Assembly (NCBI RefSeq): GCF_000372745.1
Contig: NZ_KB889607.1
Location: 62,001-126,000 of the forward strand
Origin: Embleya scabrispora DSM 41855
GTDB taxonomy: Bacteria > Actinomycetota > Actinomycetes > Streptomycetales > Streptomycetaceae
DNA: 64,000 bases
Direction: 5' to 3'
Positions 27,976-36,168 of the stretch are shown piece by piece. The notes beneath the pieces are model-generated. The model was not told the DNA's origin, made no database searches, and worked only from the letters and a program-made list of their open reading frames with translations. The translations under genes and the position numbers were made by a program. The first letter of the stretch is position 1, and the number at the start of each line of letters is the position of its first letter.

Positions 27976-28881
27976 TCAGCGGGCGTCGATCACCGGGTTG
28001 GACAGGGTGCCGATCCGCTCCACGGTCGCCTCGACCACGTCGCCGGGCTGGAGATACTGCGGCGGGACCTGGGCCGCGCCGACGCCGGACGGCGAGCCGG
28101 TGGAGATCACATCGCCCGGCTCCAGGGTCATTCCGGAGGAGATGTCGGCGATCAGGCGCGGGATGTCGAAGAGCATGTGCCGCGTGTTGGACTTCTGCTT
28201 GACGTCGCCGTTGACCCGCAGCGACAGGTCGAGCGCGTGCGCGTCCGGGATGTCGTCGGCGGTGACCACCGCGGGGCCGAACGGGGCGTAGGAGTCCTGG
28301 CCCTTGGAGAAGAACCACTGCCCGGAGCGGCGCTGGTCGCGGGCGCTGATGTCGTTCATGATGCTGTACCCGAACACGTGGTCCCACGCGTCGGCCTCGC
28401 TCACCTTGTAGGCGGTCCGCCCGATCACGACGGCGAGTTCGCACTCCCAGTCGAGCTGCCGGGTCAGGTTGCCGTTGTGCAGGATGGGCGCGCCGGGGCC
28501 GGTCACGGCGGTGGCGGGCTTGCCGAACAGGACAGGGCGTTCCGGGAGTTCCTTCGCCGTGTCCAGGGTGCGGTTGGATTCGGCCACGTGCTCGACGTAG
28601 TTGAGCCCGATGCCGATCACCTTCCCGGGCCGCAGCGGCGCCAGCAGCCGAACGTCGGTGCTCGCGTGCACGGCGTCGGCGGGTCGGCCCGCCGGGTCGC
28701 CGCTCAGCAGGTCCCGCGCGGTGTCGAACGCCTCGGCACCGGCACGGATGAACGACAGCAGATCGCCGGGGAGTTCGCTGCCCGAGGCGGCGGCAAGCGC
28801 GACGAGGTCGATCACGTGGGCGCCGTCCTCGGCGCCCAGGCGGGACGACGAACCGTCGACGGTGTAGGTGACCAGGCGCAT
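27976..28881 (-). CDS. fumarylacetoacetate hydrolase family protein (probable maleylpyruvate hydrolase)
   Basis: A 301-residue FAH-fold enzyme. The catalytic part starts IGIGLNYVEHVAESN and has the metal-binding set in DWECELAVVIG, NDISARDQRRSGQWFFSKGQDSYAPFGP and PGDVISTGSPSGVG. Family members hydrolyse maleylpyruvate, fumarylpyruvate or related acylpyruvates. Between a gentisate-type dioxygenase and maleate isomerase, direct hydrolysis of maleylpyruvate to maleate and pyruvate is the natural role. Inference from context. Confidence 0.9.
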   Translation of the reverse strand: MRLVTYTVDGSSSRLGAEDGAHVIDLVALAAASGSELPGDLLSFIRAGAEAFDTARDLLSGDPAGRPADAVHASTDVRLLAPLRPGKVIGIGLNYVEHVAESNRTLDTAKELPERPVLFGKPATAVTGPGAPILHNGNLTRQLDWECELAVVIGRTAYKVSEADAWDHVFGYSIMNDISARDQRRSGQWFFSKGQDSYAPFGPAVVTADDIPDAHALDLSLRVNGDVKQKSNTRHMLFDIPRLIADISSGMTLEPGDVISTGSPSGVGAAQVPPQYLQPGDVVEATVERIGTLSNPVIDAR

Positions 28882-28905
28882 GGGGGTGTCCTCACTGTCC
28901 TTGCG

Positions 28906-28933
28906 CCCGGGCGGCGCACTCGCGGCGCCCGGG
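28906..28933. terminator. intra-operon hairpin
   Basis: CCCGGGCG (28906-28913) pairs with CGCCCGGG (28926-28933) in the 111-base gap between the dioxygenase and the hydrolase. It may attenuate or stabilise the mRNA. Confidence 0.35.
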
Positions 28934-28993
28934 TCGTCATGGGGGTCGGGAATCTTGGGTCGACGATCGGCGCTCGCGCGGGCCGACCGGGGA

Positions 28994-30103
28994 TCACGGG
29001 GTCGGCTGGTGGCCGTCGTTGTCGACGTACGCCTCTTCCCGGTGGAAGCCGAGCGAGCGCATCACCGGGAAGTCGTTGAACGAGAACAGCACCGCGTCAT
29101 CGGACGCCTCCAGGTTGGCGTGTTCGTGCCAGGCCCAGGCCGGGACCGCGAAGACGTCGCCCTCGCGCCACTCGAAGCGCTGCCCGCCGACGATCGACAC
29201 GCCGTGGCCCTTGGCCGCCGTGTAGAGGACCGAGCCGGTGTGCCGGTGTGCCTTGGTCGCCTGTCCGGCGCGCAGGAGTTGGATGTGCGCGCTCATCGTC
29301 GGCATCACCGAGCCGCCGGTGGCGGGGTTGGTGTACTCCATGATCACGCCGTCGTAGGGCGAGCCCTCGCTCGCCTTCGCCAGGTCGAGCAGGGCCTGGT
29401 AGGTGGGCTCCCACGGCCAGGCCAGCAGCGGTGAGTAGGGCCGGGTCCACCGCTCCGTGCCGTACGGCACCAGGTTGCCGCCGTAGGTCAGGACCGAGTT
29501 GTTCACCACCTTGCCGGGCACCTGGTACACGTCGGGGTGCACCTCATAGAAGCCCGCGTCCAGCGCGTTGACCAGCGGGATGTCCAGGCCGTCCTGCCAG
29601 ATCACCGGCGCGTCGTCCGCCTCGTTGCCGTGCTCGTGCCAGGTCCCGTTCGGGGTGATCGCGAAGTCGCGGGCGCCGACCTTCAGCTTCTCGCCGTCCA
29701 CGATGGTCCAGGCACCGGTGCCCTCCAGCACGAACCGCAGTGCGGCGGCCTGGTGTCGGTGTGCGGTCATCGACTCGCCCGGTCCCATGATCTGTAGACC
29801 CGTGTACAGCAGACCCGCCGCCGCACTGACGTCGCGTCGCCCGGGGTTGACCAGCATCACCACCCGGCGGCCCGCGTCGTCGGCCTTGACCAGGTCGAGC
29901 GCCTTGCGTACCAGTGGGCGCAGTTCGGCGTAGCGCCACAGCGTGGGCACCGACTTGGGCTGCGGATACCACGGCTCGATCTCATTCGCCACGGTCCACA
30001 GTGCACCGGCCTCGCGCGCGGCCAACTCGGCGTAGTAGGCGCTCAGTTCCGGGGTGTCGGCGACTCGGGCCCGGCCGAGCATGTTGTCGTCCTGGGTGGT
30101 CAT
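28994..30103 (-). CDS. gentisate 1,2-dioxygenase-type cupin enzyme
   Basis: A 369-residue bicupin. First cupin: MTAHRHQAAALRFVLEGTG with the His ligands, then ITPNGTWHEHGN. Second cupin: AGQATKAHRHTGSVLYTAAKG and FAVPAWAWHEHANL, ending LFSFNDFPVMRSLGFHREE as in gentisate dioxygenases; YTNPATGGSVMPT is also typical. It opens the ring of gentisate or a near relative such as 5-hydroxyanthranilate. Its ATG overlaps the nitrilase stop by 4 bases. Confidence 0.88.
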   Translation of the reverse strand: MTTQDDNMLGRARVADTPELSAYYAELAAREAGALWTVANEIEPWYPQPKSVPTLWRYAELRPLVRKALDLVKADDAGRRVVMLVNPGRRDVSAAAGLLYTGLQIMGPGESMTAHRHQAAALRFVLEGTGAWTIVDGEKLKVGARDFAITPNGTWHEHGNEADDAPVIWQDGLDIPLVNALDAGFYEVHPDVYQVPGKVVNNSVLTYGGNLVPYGTERWTRPYSPLLAWPWEPTYQALLDLAKASEGSPYDGVIMEYTNPATGGSVMPTMSAHIQLLRAGQATKAHRHTGSVLYTAAKGHGVSIVGGQRFEWREGDVFAVPAWAWHEHANLEASDDAVLFSFNDFPVMRSLGFHREEAYVDNDGHQPTP

Positions 30104-31149
30104 TTCTCCTCCTCGGGGGCGGGTGCGACGGGCGTGCGGGCGTCCTCGTGGGTGAACGTGATCGGCGATCTGGGCCGGTTGTCGACGTTCAGCCGGAAGA
30201 TGTCGAAGCGGTTGTAGTGGCCGACGATGTCGTGCATCTGCTTGGGCTGGATGCACTTGGCGAGGTCGATGTCGGCGTAGACGATGCCCTCGTCGTCGAT
30301 CAGCGGCTCGGTGACCGGGCGGCCGTCCGGGCCGAAGATGCCGGACAGCGCGCTGCGTTCGCGGCCGAGCTGTTTGCGCACCTCCGCGTCGTCGCCGGCG
30401 ATGGCGTCGACGATCTCGGGCGAGATGGTCGAGCACGCGACGACGGAGAACACCTTGCCCTCGAAGCTGTGCGCGGCGGTGCGTACCGCGATGGCGTCCG
30501 CCATGTCGTAGTCGGCGGGCGCGACCGGGAGCGCGATGTAGCTCGCCGCGTGCACGAGTTCGCCCTGGGCCAGCAGGGTGAAGCGGGCCAGCGTGTTGGT
30601 GTTCTCGCCGCACGCGAGCACGCCGAGCGGGCCGATCCCGGTCGGGTGCACGCGCAGCGAGCTGCCGTCCCCGCCGGTCCAGGTCAGCTTCTCCGCCCAG
30701 GTGGGCACCAGCTTGCGATGCACCCCGATCAGTTCGCCGTCCGCGTCGATGGTCAACATCGTGTTGTAGAGCACGCCCATGCTGTGCGGGCCGCGCTCGT
30801 TGACGCCGATCACCACCACCGCGCCGGCCGCCCGGGCGGCGGCGCGCAGCGCCTCCACGTGCGGGCCGGGCACGTCGACCGAGGAGCGGTACAGGCGTTC
30901 GAACCAGGGCGAGCCCTGGACCGGGTTCATCGTCCAGTTCCAGTACGGGTACCCGGGCACGAACACCTCGGGGAAGACGACCAGCTCGGCGCCGTTGGCG
31001 GCGGCTTCGCGGATCAGGTCGACCGCCTTGGCCACGGTGGCGGCCGCGTCCAGGTAGACCGGCGAAGCCTGCACGGCGGCGGCCTTGAACCTCGGCGGGT
31101 TGTCGCGCTGTTCGCTGGTCAACACGATCGGCGGGGTGGGACTGTCCAT
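30100..31149 (-). CDS. nitrilase
   Basis: A 349-residue nitrilase-branch enzyme (R-CN to R-COOH). The triad is visible: E61 in VVFPEVFVPGYPYW, K146 in HRKLVPTW and C180 in VLACGENTN. The length, the YPYWNW loop and CGEN match true nitrilases rather than amidases. It lies 22 bases after the aryl-CoA hydroxylase and overlaps the dioxygenase, so it probably feeds an aromatic acid into the pathway from a nitrile. It could alternatively act on a ring-cleavage intermediate of an amino-substituted substrate. Confidence 0.9.
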   Translation of the reverse strand: MDSPTPPIVLTSEQRDNPPRFKAAAVQASPVYLDAAATVAKAVDLIREAAANGAELVVFPEVFVPGYPYWNWTMNPVQGSPWFERLYRSSVDVPGPHVEALRAAARAAGAVVVIGVNERGPHSMGVLYNTMLTIDADGELIGVHRKLVPTWAEKLTWTGGDGSSLRVHPTGIGPLGVLACGENTNTLARFTLLAQGELVHAASYIALPVAPADYDMADAIAVRTAAHSFEGKVFSVVACSTISPEIVDAIAGDDAEVRKQLGRERSALSGIFGPDGRPVTEPLIDDEGIVYADIDLAKCIQPKQMHDIVGHYNRFDIFRLNVDNRPRSPITFTHEDARTPVAPAPEEEK

Positions 31150-31171
31150 GTCGGGCTCCTCGTGGTCCGGG

Positions 31172-33562
31172 TCAGCGCCGGCCGGGTACGGTCACCAAAG
31201 GGGAATCGCACTTCGGTCGCCAGCGCCGCGGCACCGCTTCGACGCTTTCGCGCAGCAGGTGCAGTCGGGGCGGCACGCGGTCGCTGCCCGCGCCGGGCGG
31301 CTTGCGGCTGCCCGGGCGCCACGCGTTCGGCCACGGAGCGGCGCTTCCGGTGTAGCCCTGTTCGGCAGCGGCGTGCAGCGTCCACATCGGGTCGTACAGG
31401 TGCGCGCGGCCGACCGCGCACAGGTCGGCGCGGCCCGCGAGCAGGATCGAGTTGACATCGTCGTAGGTGGAGATCGCGCCGACCGCGATGGTCGGCACCC
31501 CGGTCGCGTTGCGGATCAGATCGGCGAACGGGGTCTGGTAGCCGCGCCCGTAGGCGGGCCGCTCGTGCGGCACGACCTCGCCGGAGGACACGTCCATCGC
31601 GTCCGCGCCTGCCGCCGCCAGCGCCCGGGCGATCGCGACCGCGTCGTCCTCGGTGGTGCCGCCCTCGGCCCAGTCGCTCGCCGAGATCCGCACAACCAGC
31701 GGCTTGTTCGTCGGCCACACCGCGCGCACCGCGGACAGCACCTCGATCGGGAAGCGCAGCCGGCCGGCGAGCGAGCCGCCGTACTCGTCCTCGCGCAGGT
31801 TGGTCAGCGGGGACAGGAAGCCGGACAGCAAGTGGCCGTGTCCGTATTGGAGTTCGAGCGCGTCGAAACCGGCCCGGTCGGCCCGCGCGGCGGCGGCGGC
31901 ATACCCGGCGGTGATCGCGTCCAGGTCCGCCCGGTCCGCCTCGCGCGGCCGAAAGTCGCTGTCCGCGTCCCAGGAGATCGCCGACGCGGCCACCGTCGGC
32001 CAGCCGCTCGGGCCCAGCGGCACGCTCCGGCCGTCGGCGTCCGGCACGGTGGTCGCCGCGCGGCGCCCGGCGTGGCTGAGCTGGATGCCCAACAGCGGTC
32101 CGTCCGGCGCCTGTTCCTTGACCCGGGTGACCACGTCGCGCCATGCGGCCTCGTGCGCGTCCGACCACAGGCCCGGACACGCCTCGGTGGCCCGGCCGTT
32201 GGGCAGTACGGCCGTCATGCCCGCGAAGACCAGGCTCGCGCCGCCGAGCGCGAGCGCGCCCAGATGCGCGGACTCGAACGGGCCCGGGACGCCGTCGCGG
32301 GCCGCGTACGTGGCCATCGGCGGCACCACCACGCGGTTGCGCAGTCGGGCCGAGCCGAGCCGGAAGGGCTGGAACATCGGCGCCGCGTCCATCCGGTCCG
32401 GCCGGCCGGCGGTGAACGCCGCGTCCACCCGCGCGACGAACTCGGGGTCGCGCTCCAGCAGGTTGGCGTGGGTGACTCGACGGCTGCGGGTGAGCAGGTT
32501 GAAGGCGAACTGCTCGGGGGCCTGGCCGACCGCGCGGTCGATGTTCTCGAACCATTCCAGGCTGGCCTGCGCGGCGCGCTGGGTGGAGCTCACCACCGGC
32601 TTGCGTTCGGCCTCGTAGGCGGTCAGCGCGGCCGGGATGCCGGCGTGCTCGTTCAGGCAGGCGGCCAGCGCGAGCGCGTCCTCCATCGCCAGCTTGGTGC
32701 CCGAACCGATGGAGAAGTGCGCGGTGTGCGCGGCGTCGCCGAGCAGCACCACGTTCTCGTGGTGCCAGGTGGCGTTGCGCACCGTGCTGAACCTGATCCA
32801 GCGCGAGTTGTTCGGGATCAGCCGGTGGCCGTCCAGGTGTTCGGCCAGCAGCGCCTCGCAGCGCGCGATGCCCGCGTCGTCACTGGCACCGCGTGGCAGG
32901 TCGCGCCCGGCGAACTCGGCGAATCCGCCGCGCCGCCAGGCGTCCTCGGCCAGTTCGACGATGAAGGTACTGCGCCGGTCGTCGAACGGGTAGGCGTGCA
33001 CCTGCACCACGCCGAAGTCGTGCTTGTCCACGATGAAGGTGAACGCGTCGAAGACCTTGTCGGTACCCAGCCACATGTAGCGGCAGCCGCGCTCGTCCAG
33101 GCTGGGCCGAAAGGTGTCGGCGTAGCGCTCGCGCACCGTGGAGCGCACGCCGTCCGAGGCCACCACCAGATCATGGGTGCGCGCGAGTTCGGCCACGTCC
33201 GGCGCCTCGGTGCGGTAGCGCAGGTCCACGCCCAGCGCGGCGCACCGCTCCTGGAGGATGCGCAGCAGTCGCTCCCGGCCCAGGGCGGCGAACCCGTGCC
33301 CCCCGGAGGTGAGGGTGCGACCGCCGTAGCGGATGTCGATGTCGGTCCAGCGGGCGAACCCCTCCGACATCGCGGCGAAGATCTCCGGGTCGGCCTGGGC
33401 GATGCCATCCAGGGTCTCGTCGGAGAACACCACACCGAAGCCGAACACGTCGTCCGGGGCGTTGCGCTCCCACAGGGTGATCTCCGCGGCCGGCGAGAGC
33501 TGCTTGGCGAGGGCGGCGAAGTACAACCCACCCGGCCCACCACCGATGACTGCGATGCGCAC
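31172..33562 (-). CDS. bifunctional salicylyl-CoA 5-hydroxylase / anthraniloyl-CoA monooxygenase-reductase
   Basis: A 796-residue fusion. The GTG at 33562 has GGAGGA just upstream and gives MRIAVIGGGPGGLYFAALAK. The N-terminal half (1-390) is a class A flavoprotein hydroxylase with the FAD motifs GGGPGGL and LLGDAAHTAHFSIGSGT. The C-terminal half (from about 400, MFQPFRLGSARLRNRVVVPPM) is an Old Yellow Enzyme-like oxidoreductase with IQLSHAGRRA, DALELQYGHGHLLSGFLSP and AVGRAHLYDP. This architecture is known from 2-aminobenzoyl-CoA monooxygenase/reductase and the salicylyl-CoA 5-hydroxylase/oxidoreductase family. It hydroxylates the aryl-CoA made by the ligase at 34182. Confidence 0.92.
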   Translation of the reverse strand: MRIAVIGGGPGGLYFAALAKQLSPAAEITLWERNAPDDVFGFGVVFSDETLDGIAQADPEIFAAMSEGFARWTDIDIRYGGRTLTSGGHGFAALGRERLLRILQERCAALGVDLRYRTEAPDVAELARTHDLVVASDGVRSTVRERYADTFRPSLDERGCRYMWLGTDKVFDAFTFIVDKHDFGVVQVHAYPFDDRRSTFIVELAEDAWRRGGFAEFAGRDLPRGASDDAGIARCEALLAEHLDGHRLIPNNSRWIRFSTVRNATWHHENVVLLGDAAHTAHFSIGSGTKLAMEDALALAACLNEHAGIPAALTAYEAERKPVVSSTQRAAQASLEWFENIDRAVGQAPEQFAFNLLTRSRRVTHANLLERDPEFVARVDAAFTAGRPDRMDAAPMFQPFRLGSARLRNRVVVPPMATYAARDGVPGPFESAHLGALALGGASLVFAGMTAVLPNGRATEACPGLWSDAHEAAWRDVVTRVKEQAPDGPLLGIQLSHAGRRAATTVPDADGRSVPLGPSGWPTVAASAISWDADSDFRPREADRADLDAITAGYAAAAARADRAGFDALELQYGHGHLLSGFLSPLTNLREDEYGGSLAGRLRFPIEVLSAVRAVWPTNKPLVVRISASDWAEGGTTEDDAVAIARALAAAGADAMDVSSGEVVPHERPAYGRGYQTPFADLIRNATGVPTIAVGAISTYDDVNSILLAGRADLCAVGRAHLYDPMWTLHAAAEQGYTGSAAPWPNAWRPGSRKPPGAGSDRVPPRLHLLRESVEAVPRRWRPKCDSPLVTVPGRR

Positions 33563-33690
33563 AGCGTCCTCCAATGTTCCCGGCCTACCCGAGCGTATGT
33601 AATAAATTCCACGATCGTCAACAGGGCGCGATATCCGCCGGCGCACCGAGGTCGCCGGCGCGGCGCCCGAGCCCTCGTACCGGCGTGCGG

Positions 33691-34185
33691 TCAGGCGTAC
33701 GACTCCGGCCGTTGCGGGCCGCCCCGGGACAGCGCGGCCCGGATCTCGTCCGGCCAGGGCGAGGCGCCCTTCGCGTCCGGCGGGCAGTGCACCACGGACA
33801 GCCGCCCGGTCGCGGCCACGCCCTGGGTGCCGCGCACCTCGAACGCGTAGTGCAGCGAGCTTGCGCCCACCCGGACGACCCGCAGCGCGGCGTGCACGGA
33901 TTCGCCGAACCACAGGCGCTCGCGGTAGTCCGCCTCGAAGTGCACCCGCGGGATCCGGCCGAACAGTTCGGCCACACCCAGCCGGCGCAGCAGCACCGCC
34001 TCGGCCGCCTCGACCCAGCGCTGCACGGACGAGTAGTGGTAGTGGCCGGCGGCGTCGGTGTCCTGCCATTCGACCCGGCGCTCGATCACCACGGAGGGCA
34101 GCGTCGCCGCATCCGCCGAGTCCTCGGCCGGGTCGACCGGGTCGGTTCGGGTCGGGCGGGATTCCTGCATCTCGTTGCCTTTCAC
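33691..34185 (-). CDS. hotdog-fold acyl-CoA thioesterase
   Basis: A 164-residue 4-hydroxybenzoyl-CoA thioesterase-type protein. VEWQDTDAAGHYHYSSVQRWVEAAE carries the family's Asp-containing first motif, followed by VHFEADYRERLWFGESV. The start at 34185 (GTG) overlaps the ligase stop; an ATG at 34170 is an alternative. In this operon it would release the hydroxylated aryl acid (for example gentisate from gentisyl-CoA) for ring cleavage. Confidence 0.88.
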   Translation of the reverse strand: MKGNEMQESRPTRTDPVDPAEDSADAATLPSVVIERRVEWQDTDAAGHYHYSSVQRWVEAAEAVLLRRLGVAELFGRIPRVHFEADYRERLWFGESVHAALRVVRVGASSLHYAFEVRGTQGVAATGRLSVVHCPPDAKGASPWPDEIRAALSRGGPQRPESYA

Positions 34186-35870
34186 GAGGGCTCCGGGGCA
34201 AGGGAGTTCGAGGTTGCGGCCGGCGGTATCGGCCCGGCCGGAGCCGGTGGCGCGCCGGCCTGGGCCCAGGCGCGCAGTTCACCGCGCCGCAGCTTGCCGT
34301 TGCCGGTACGCGGGAGGGCGGCCACGAACTCGACGGCGCGCGGGTACTTGTACGGCGCGATGGCCTGCTTGACGAAGGTCTGGATGCGGCCGGCGGTGTC
34401 CGCGTCGGCGGGCACCCCCTCGCGCAGCACCACGTACGCCTTGACGATCAGGCCGCGTCTGGGGTCGGGCGCGCCGACCACGCCGCACTCGGCGACGTCC
34501 GGGTGTGCGGCCAGGGCGAGTTCGACCTCGGGGCCGGCAATGTTGTAGCCGGACGAGACGATCATGTCGTCGCTGCGGGCCTGGTACCAGAGGTAGCCGT
34601 CGGCGTCGCGGATGTAGGTGTCGCCCGTGATGTTCCAGCCGTCCCGCACATAGCTGGCCTGGCGCGGGTCGTCGAGGTATCGGCAGCCGGTCGGGCCCTT
34701 GACCGCGAGTTGCCCGGGCGTACCGTCCGGGACCCGCCGGCCGTCGGCGTCGAGCACCACGGCCTCGAAGCCGGGTACCGCGCGACCGGTCGCGCCGGGA
34801 CGGATGTCCTGGTCGGCGGCGGAGACGAAGACGTGCAGCAACTCGGTCGCGCCGATTCCGTCGATCAGCTCGATCCCGGTCGCCGCGTGCAGGTCGTGCC
34901 AGGTCTGCGCGGGCAGGGCCTCACCCGCCGACACGCACCGCCGGACGCCCTTGAGCAGGTCGGCGAGGCCGGCCCCCATGATCGCCCGGTACGCGGTGGG
35001 CGCGGTGAACAGCACGGTGACGCCGTACTCGGCGACGATCCGGGCCAGCCGCTCCGGCGTGGCGTGTTCGAGCAGCAGGCTGGCCGCGCCCACGTGCAGC
35101 GGGAAGACCACGAGGCCGCCGAGGCCGAAGGTGAAGCCCAGCGGCGGCGTGCCCGCGAACAGGTCGTCCGCAGTGGGCTTGAGGATGTGCCGGGCGAAGG
35201 TGTCGGAGTTGGCCAGCACGTCCCGATGGAAGTGCATGGTGGCCTTGGGCCGACCGGTGGTCCCGGACGTGAACGCGATCAGCGCGACGTCGTCGGCCGA
35301 GGTGTCCACCGCCTCGAACTCGCCGCTCTTTTGCGCACAGCGGCCGGTCAGGTCGGTCGCCGCGTCGCCGCCGTAGGCCACGGTGGTCAACCCGGGCACT
35401 CGGGCCGCCGCCAACTCGTCCATGAACCGGTGGTCGCACAGCGCGACCGTGGGTGTGCCGATCTCGCACAGCGTGGTCAGCTCGTGCGCGCGCAGCAGCG
35501 GCATCGTGGTGACCACGACGCCGCCCGCCTTGAGCACGCCGAACCAGCAGGCGACCAGCCACGGGTTGTTGGGGCCGCGCAACAGGACCCGGTTGCCGGG
35601 GACCACTCCGAGGTCCTCGGTCAGCACCCGGGCCACCTGATTCGCCCGAAGCAGCAGGTCACCGTAGGTCCACTGGTCGTCCAGCGTGACCAGACACCGC
35701 CGATCGGGTCCGAGCCGCGCCACGGTGTCGTCCAACAGGACCCGAGCACAGTTGAGCCGAGTCGGATAACGCAATTCCGGTAGTTCAAAACGCAGTTCGG
35801 GCCACAACTCGGCCGGTGGCAGTCGATCACGACAAAACGTGTCGACGTGAGCAGAAGGAAACAGCTCCAT
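34182..35870 (-). CDS. benzoate/2-aminobenzoate-CoA ligase family enzyme
   Basis: A 562-residue ANL-superfamily ligase. ATP-binding motif FTSGTTGRPKATMHFHRD, the A5-like region GIGATELLHVFVS, NITGDTYIRDADGYLWYQARSDDMIVSSGYNIAG, and the C-terminal catalytic Lys region LPRTGNGKLRRGEL are all intact. The MHFHRD and ELLH features match aryl-CoA ligases for benzoate, salicylate or anthranilate rather than fatty-acid ligases. It is first in the leftward operon, behind a promoter-like sequence at 35913-35940. Substrate choice between salicylate and anthranilate cannot be settled from sequence alone. Confidence 0.9.
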   Translation of the reverse strand: MELFPSAHVDTFCRDRLPPAELWPELRFELPELRYPTRLNCARVLLDDTVARLGPDRRCLVTLDDQWTYGDLLLRANQVARVLTEDLGVVPGNRVLLRGPNNPWLVACWFGVLKAGGVVVTTMPLLRAHELTTLCEIGTPTVALCDHRFMDELAAARVPGLTTVAYGGDAATDLTGRCAQKSGEFEAVDTSADDVALIAFTSGTTGRPKATMHFHRDVLANSDTFARHILKPTADDLFAGTPPLGFTFGLGGLVVFPLHVGAASLLLEHATPERLARIVAEYGVTVLFTAPTAYRAIMGAGLADLLKGVRRCVSAGEALPAQTWHDLHAATGIELIDGIGATELLHVFVSAADQDIRPGATGRAVPGFEAVVLDADGRRVPDGTPGQLAVKGPTGCRYLDDPRQASYVRDGWNITGDTYIRDADGYLWYQARSDDMIVSSGYNIAGPEVELALAAHPDVAECGVVGAPDPRRGLIVKAYVVLREGVPADADTAGRIQTFVKQAIAPYKYPRAVEFVAALPRTGNGKLRRGELRAWAQAGAPPAPAGPIPPAATSNSLAPEPS

Positions 35871-35912
35871 GTGCGCGCACCTCATCCTGGTGTCAGCGGG
35901 AGTCGCGGAGCC

Positions 35913-35940
35913 AGTATCTACCAATCCTGACGACAGTCAA
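35913..35940 (-). promoter_or_regulatory. candidate sigma70-type promoter of the aryl-CoA operon
   Basis: On the minus strand, TTGACT (35940-35935), a 16-base spacer and GATACT (35918-35913), 43 bases before the ligase ATG. The region is AT-rich compared with its surroundings. Confidence 0.5.
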
Positions 35941-36090
35941 TGTAACGCGATAGATTTACGGGCAACAACCCCGTGCGCATGCCCGGGATACCTACAATCC
36001 ACGCAAACACGGCGCGGCGACCTCGGGGGATGCAGCGCGGGGACGGCCGGGTGGGGTTCTCCTCGGGCGAGTCGCCGACGTGCACCGGAC

Positions 36091-36139
36091 ATGGGTCGAG
36101 CCCGTCTCCGACTGCCCTGGAGACGGGCTCGACCCATGT
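36091..36139. terminator. glmS terminator, 20-base perfect stem
   Basis: Bases 36091-36110 pair perfectly with 36120-36139 around a 9-base loop, 30 bases past the glmS stop. Together with the promoter at 35913 it fills the 298-base gap before the catabolic operon. Confidence 0.85.
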
Positions 36140-36168
36140 GCGGACCCGAGCGCGGGCCCGCGTTCGCA

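Noticed and set aside
33563-33690. Internal promoter before the hydroxylase (TTGACG with TACATA or ATACGC)
   Set aside because: Spacing is either 14 bases or needs a poor -10, so I do not list it as a feature.
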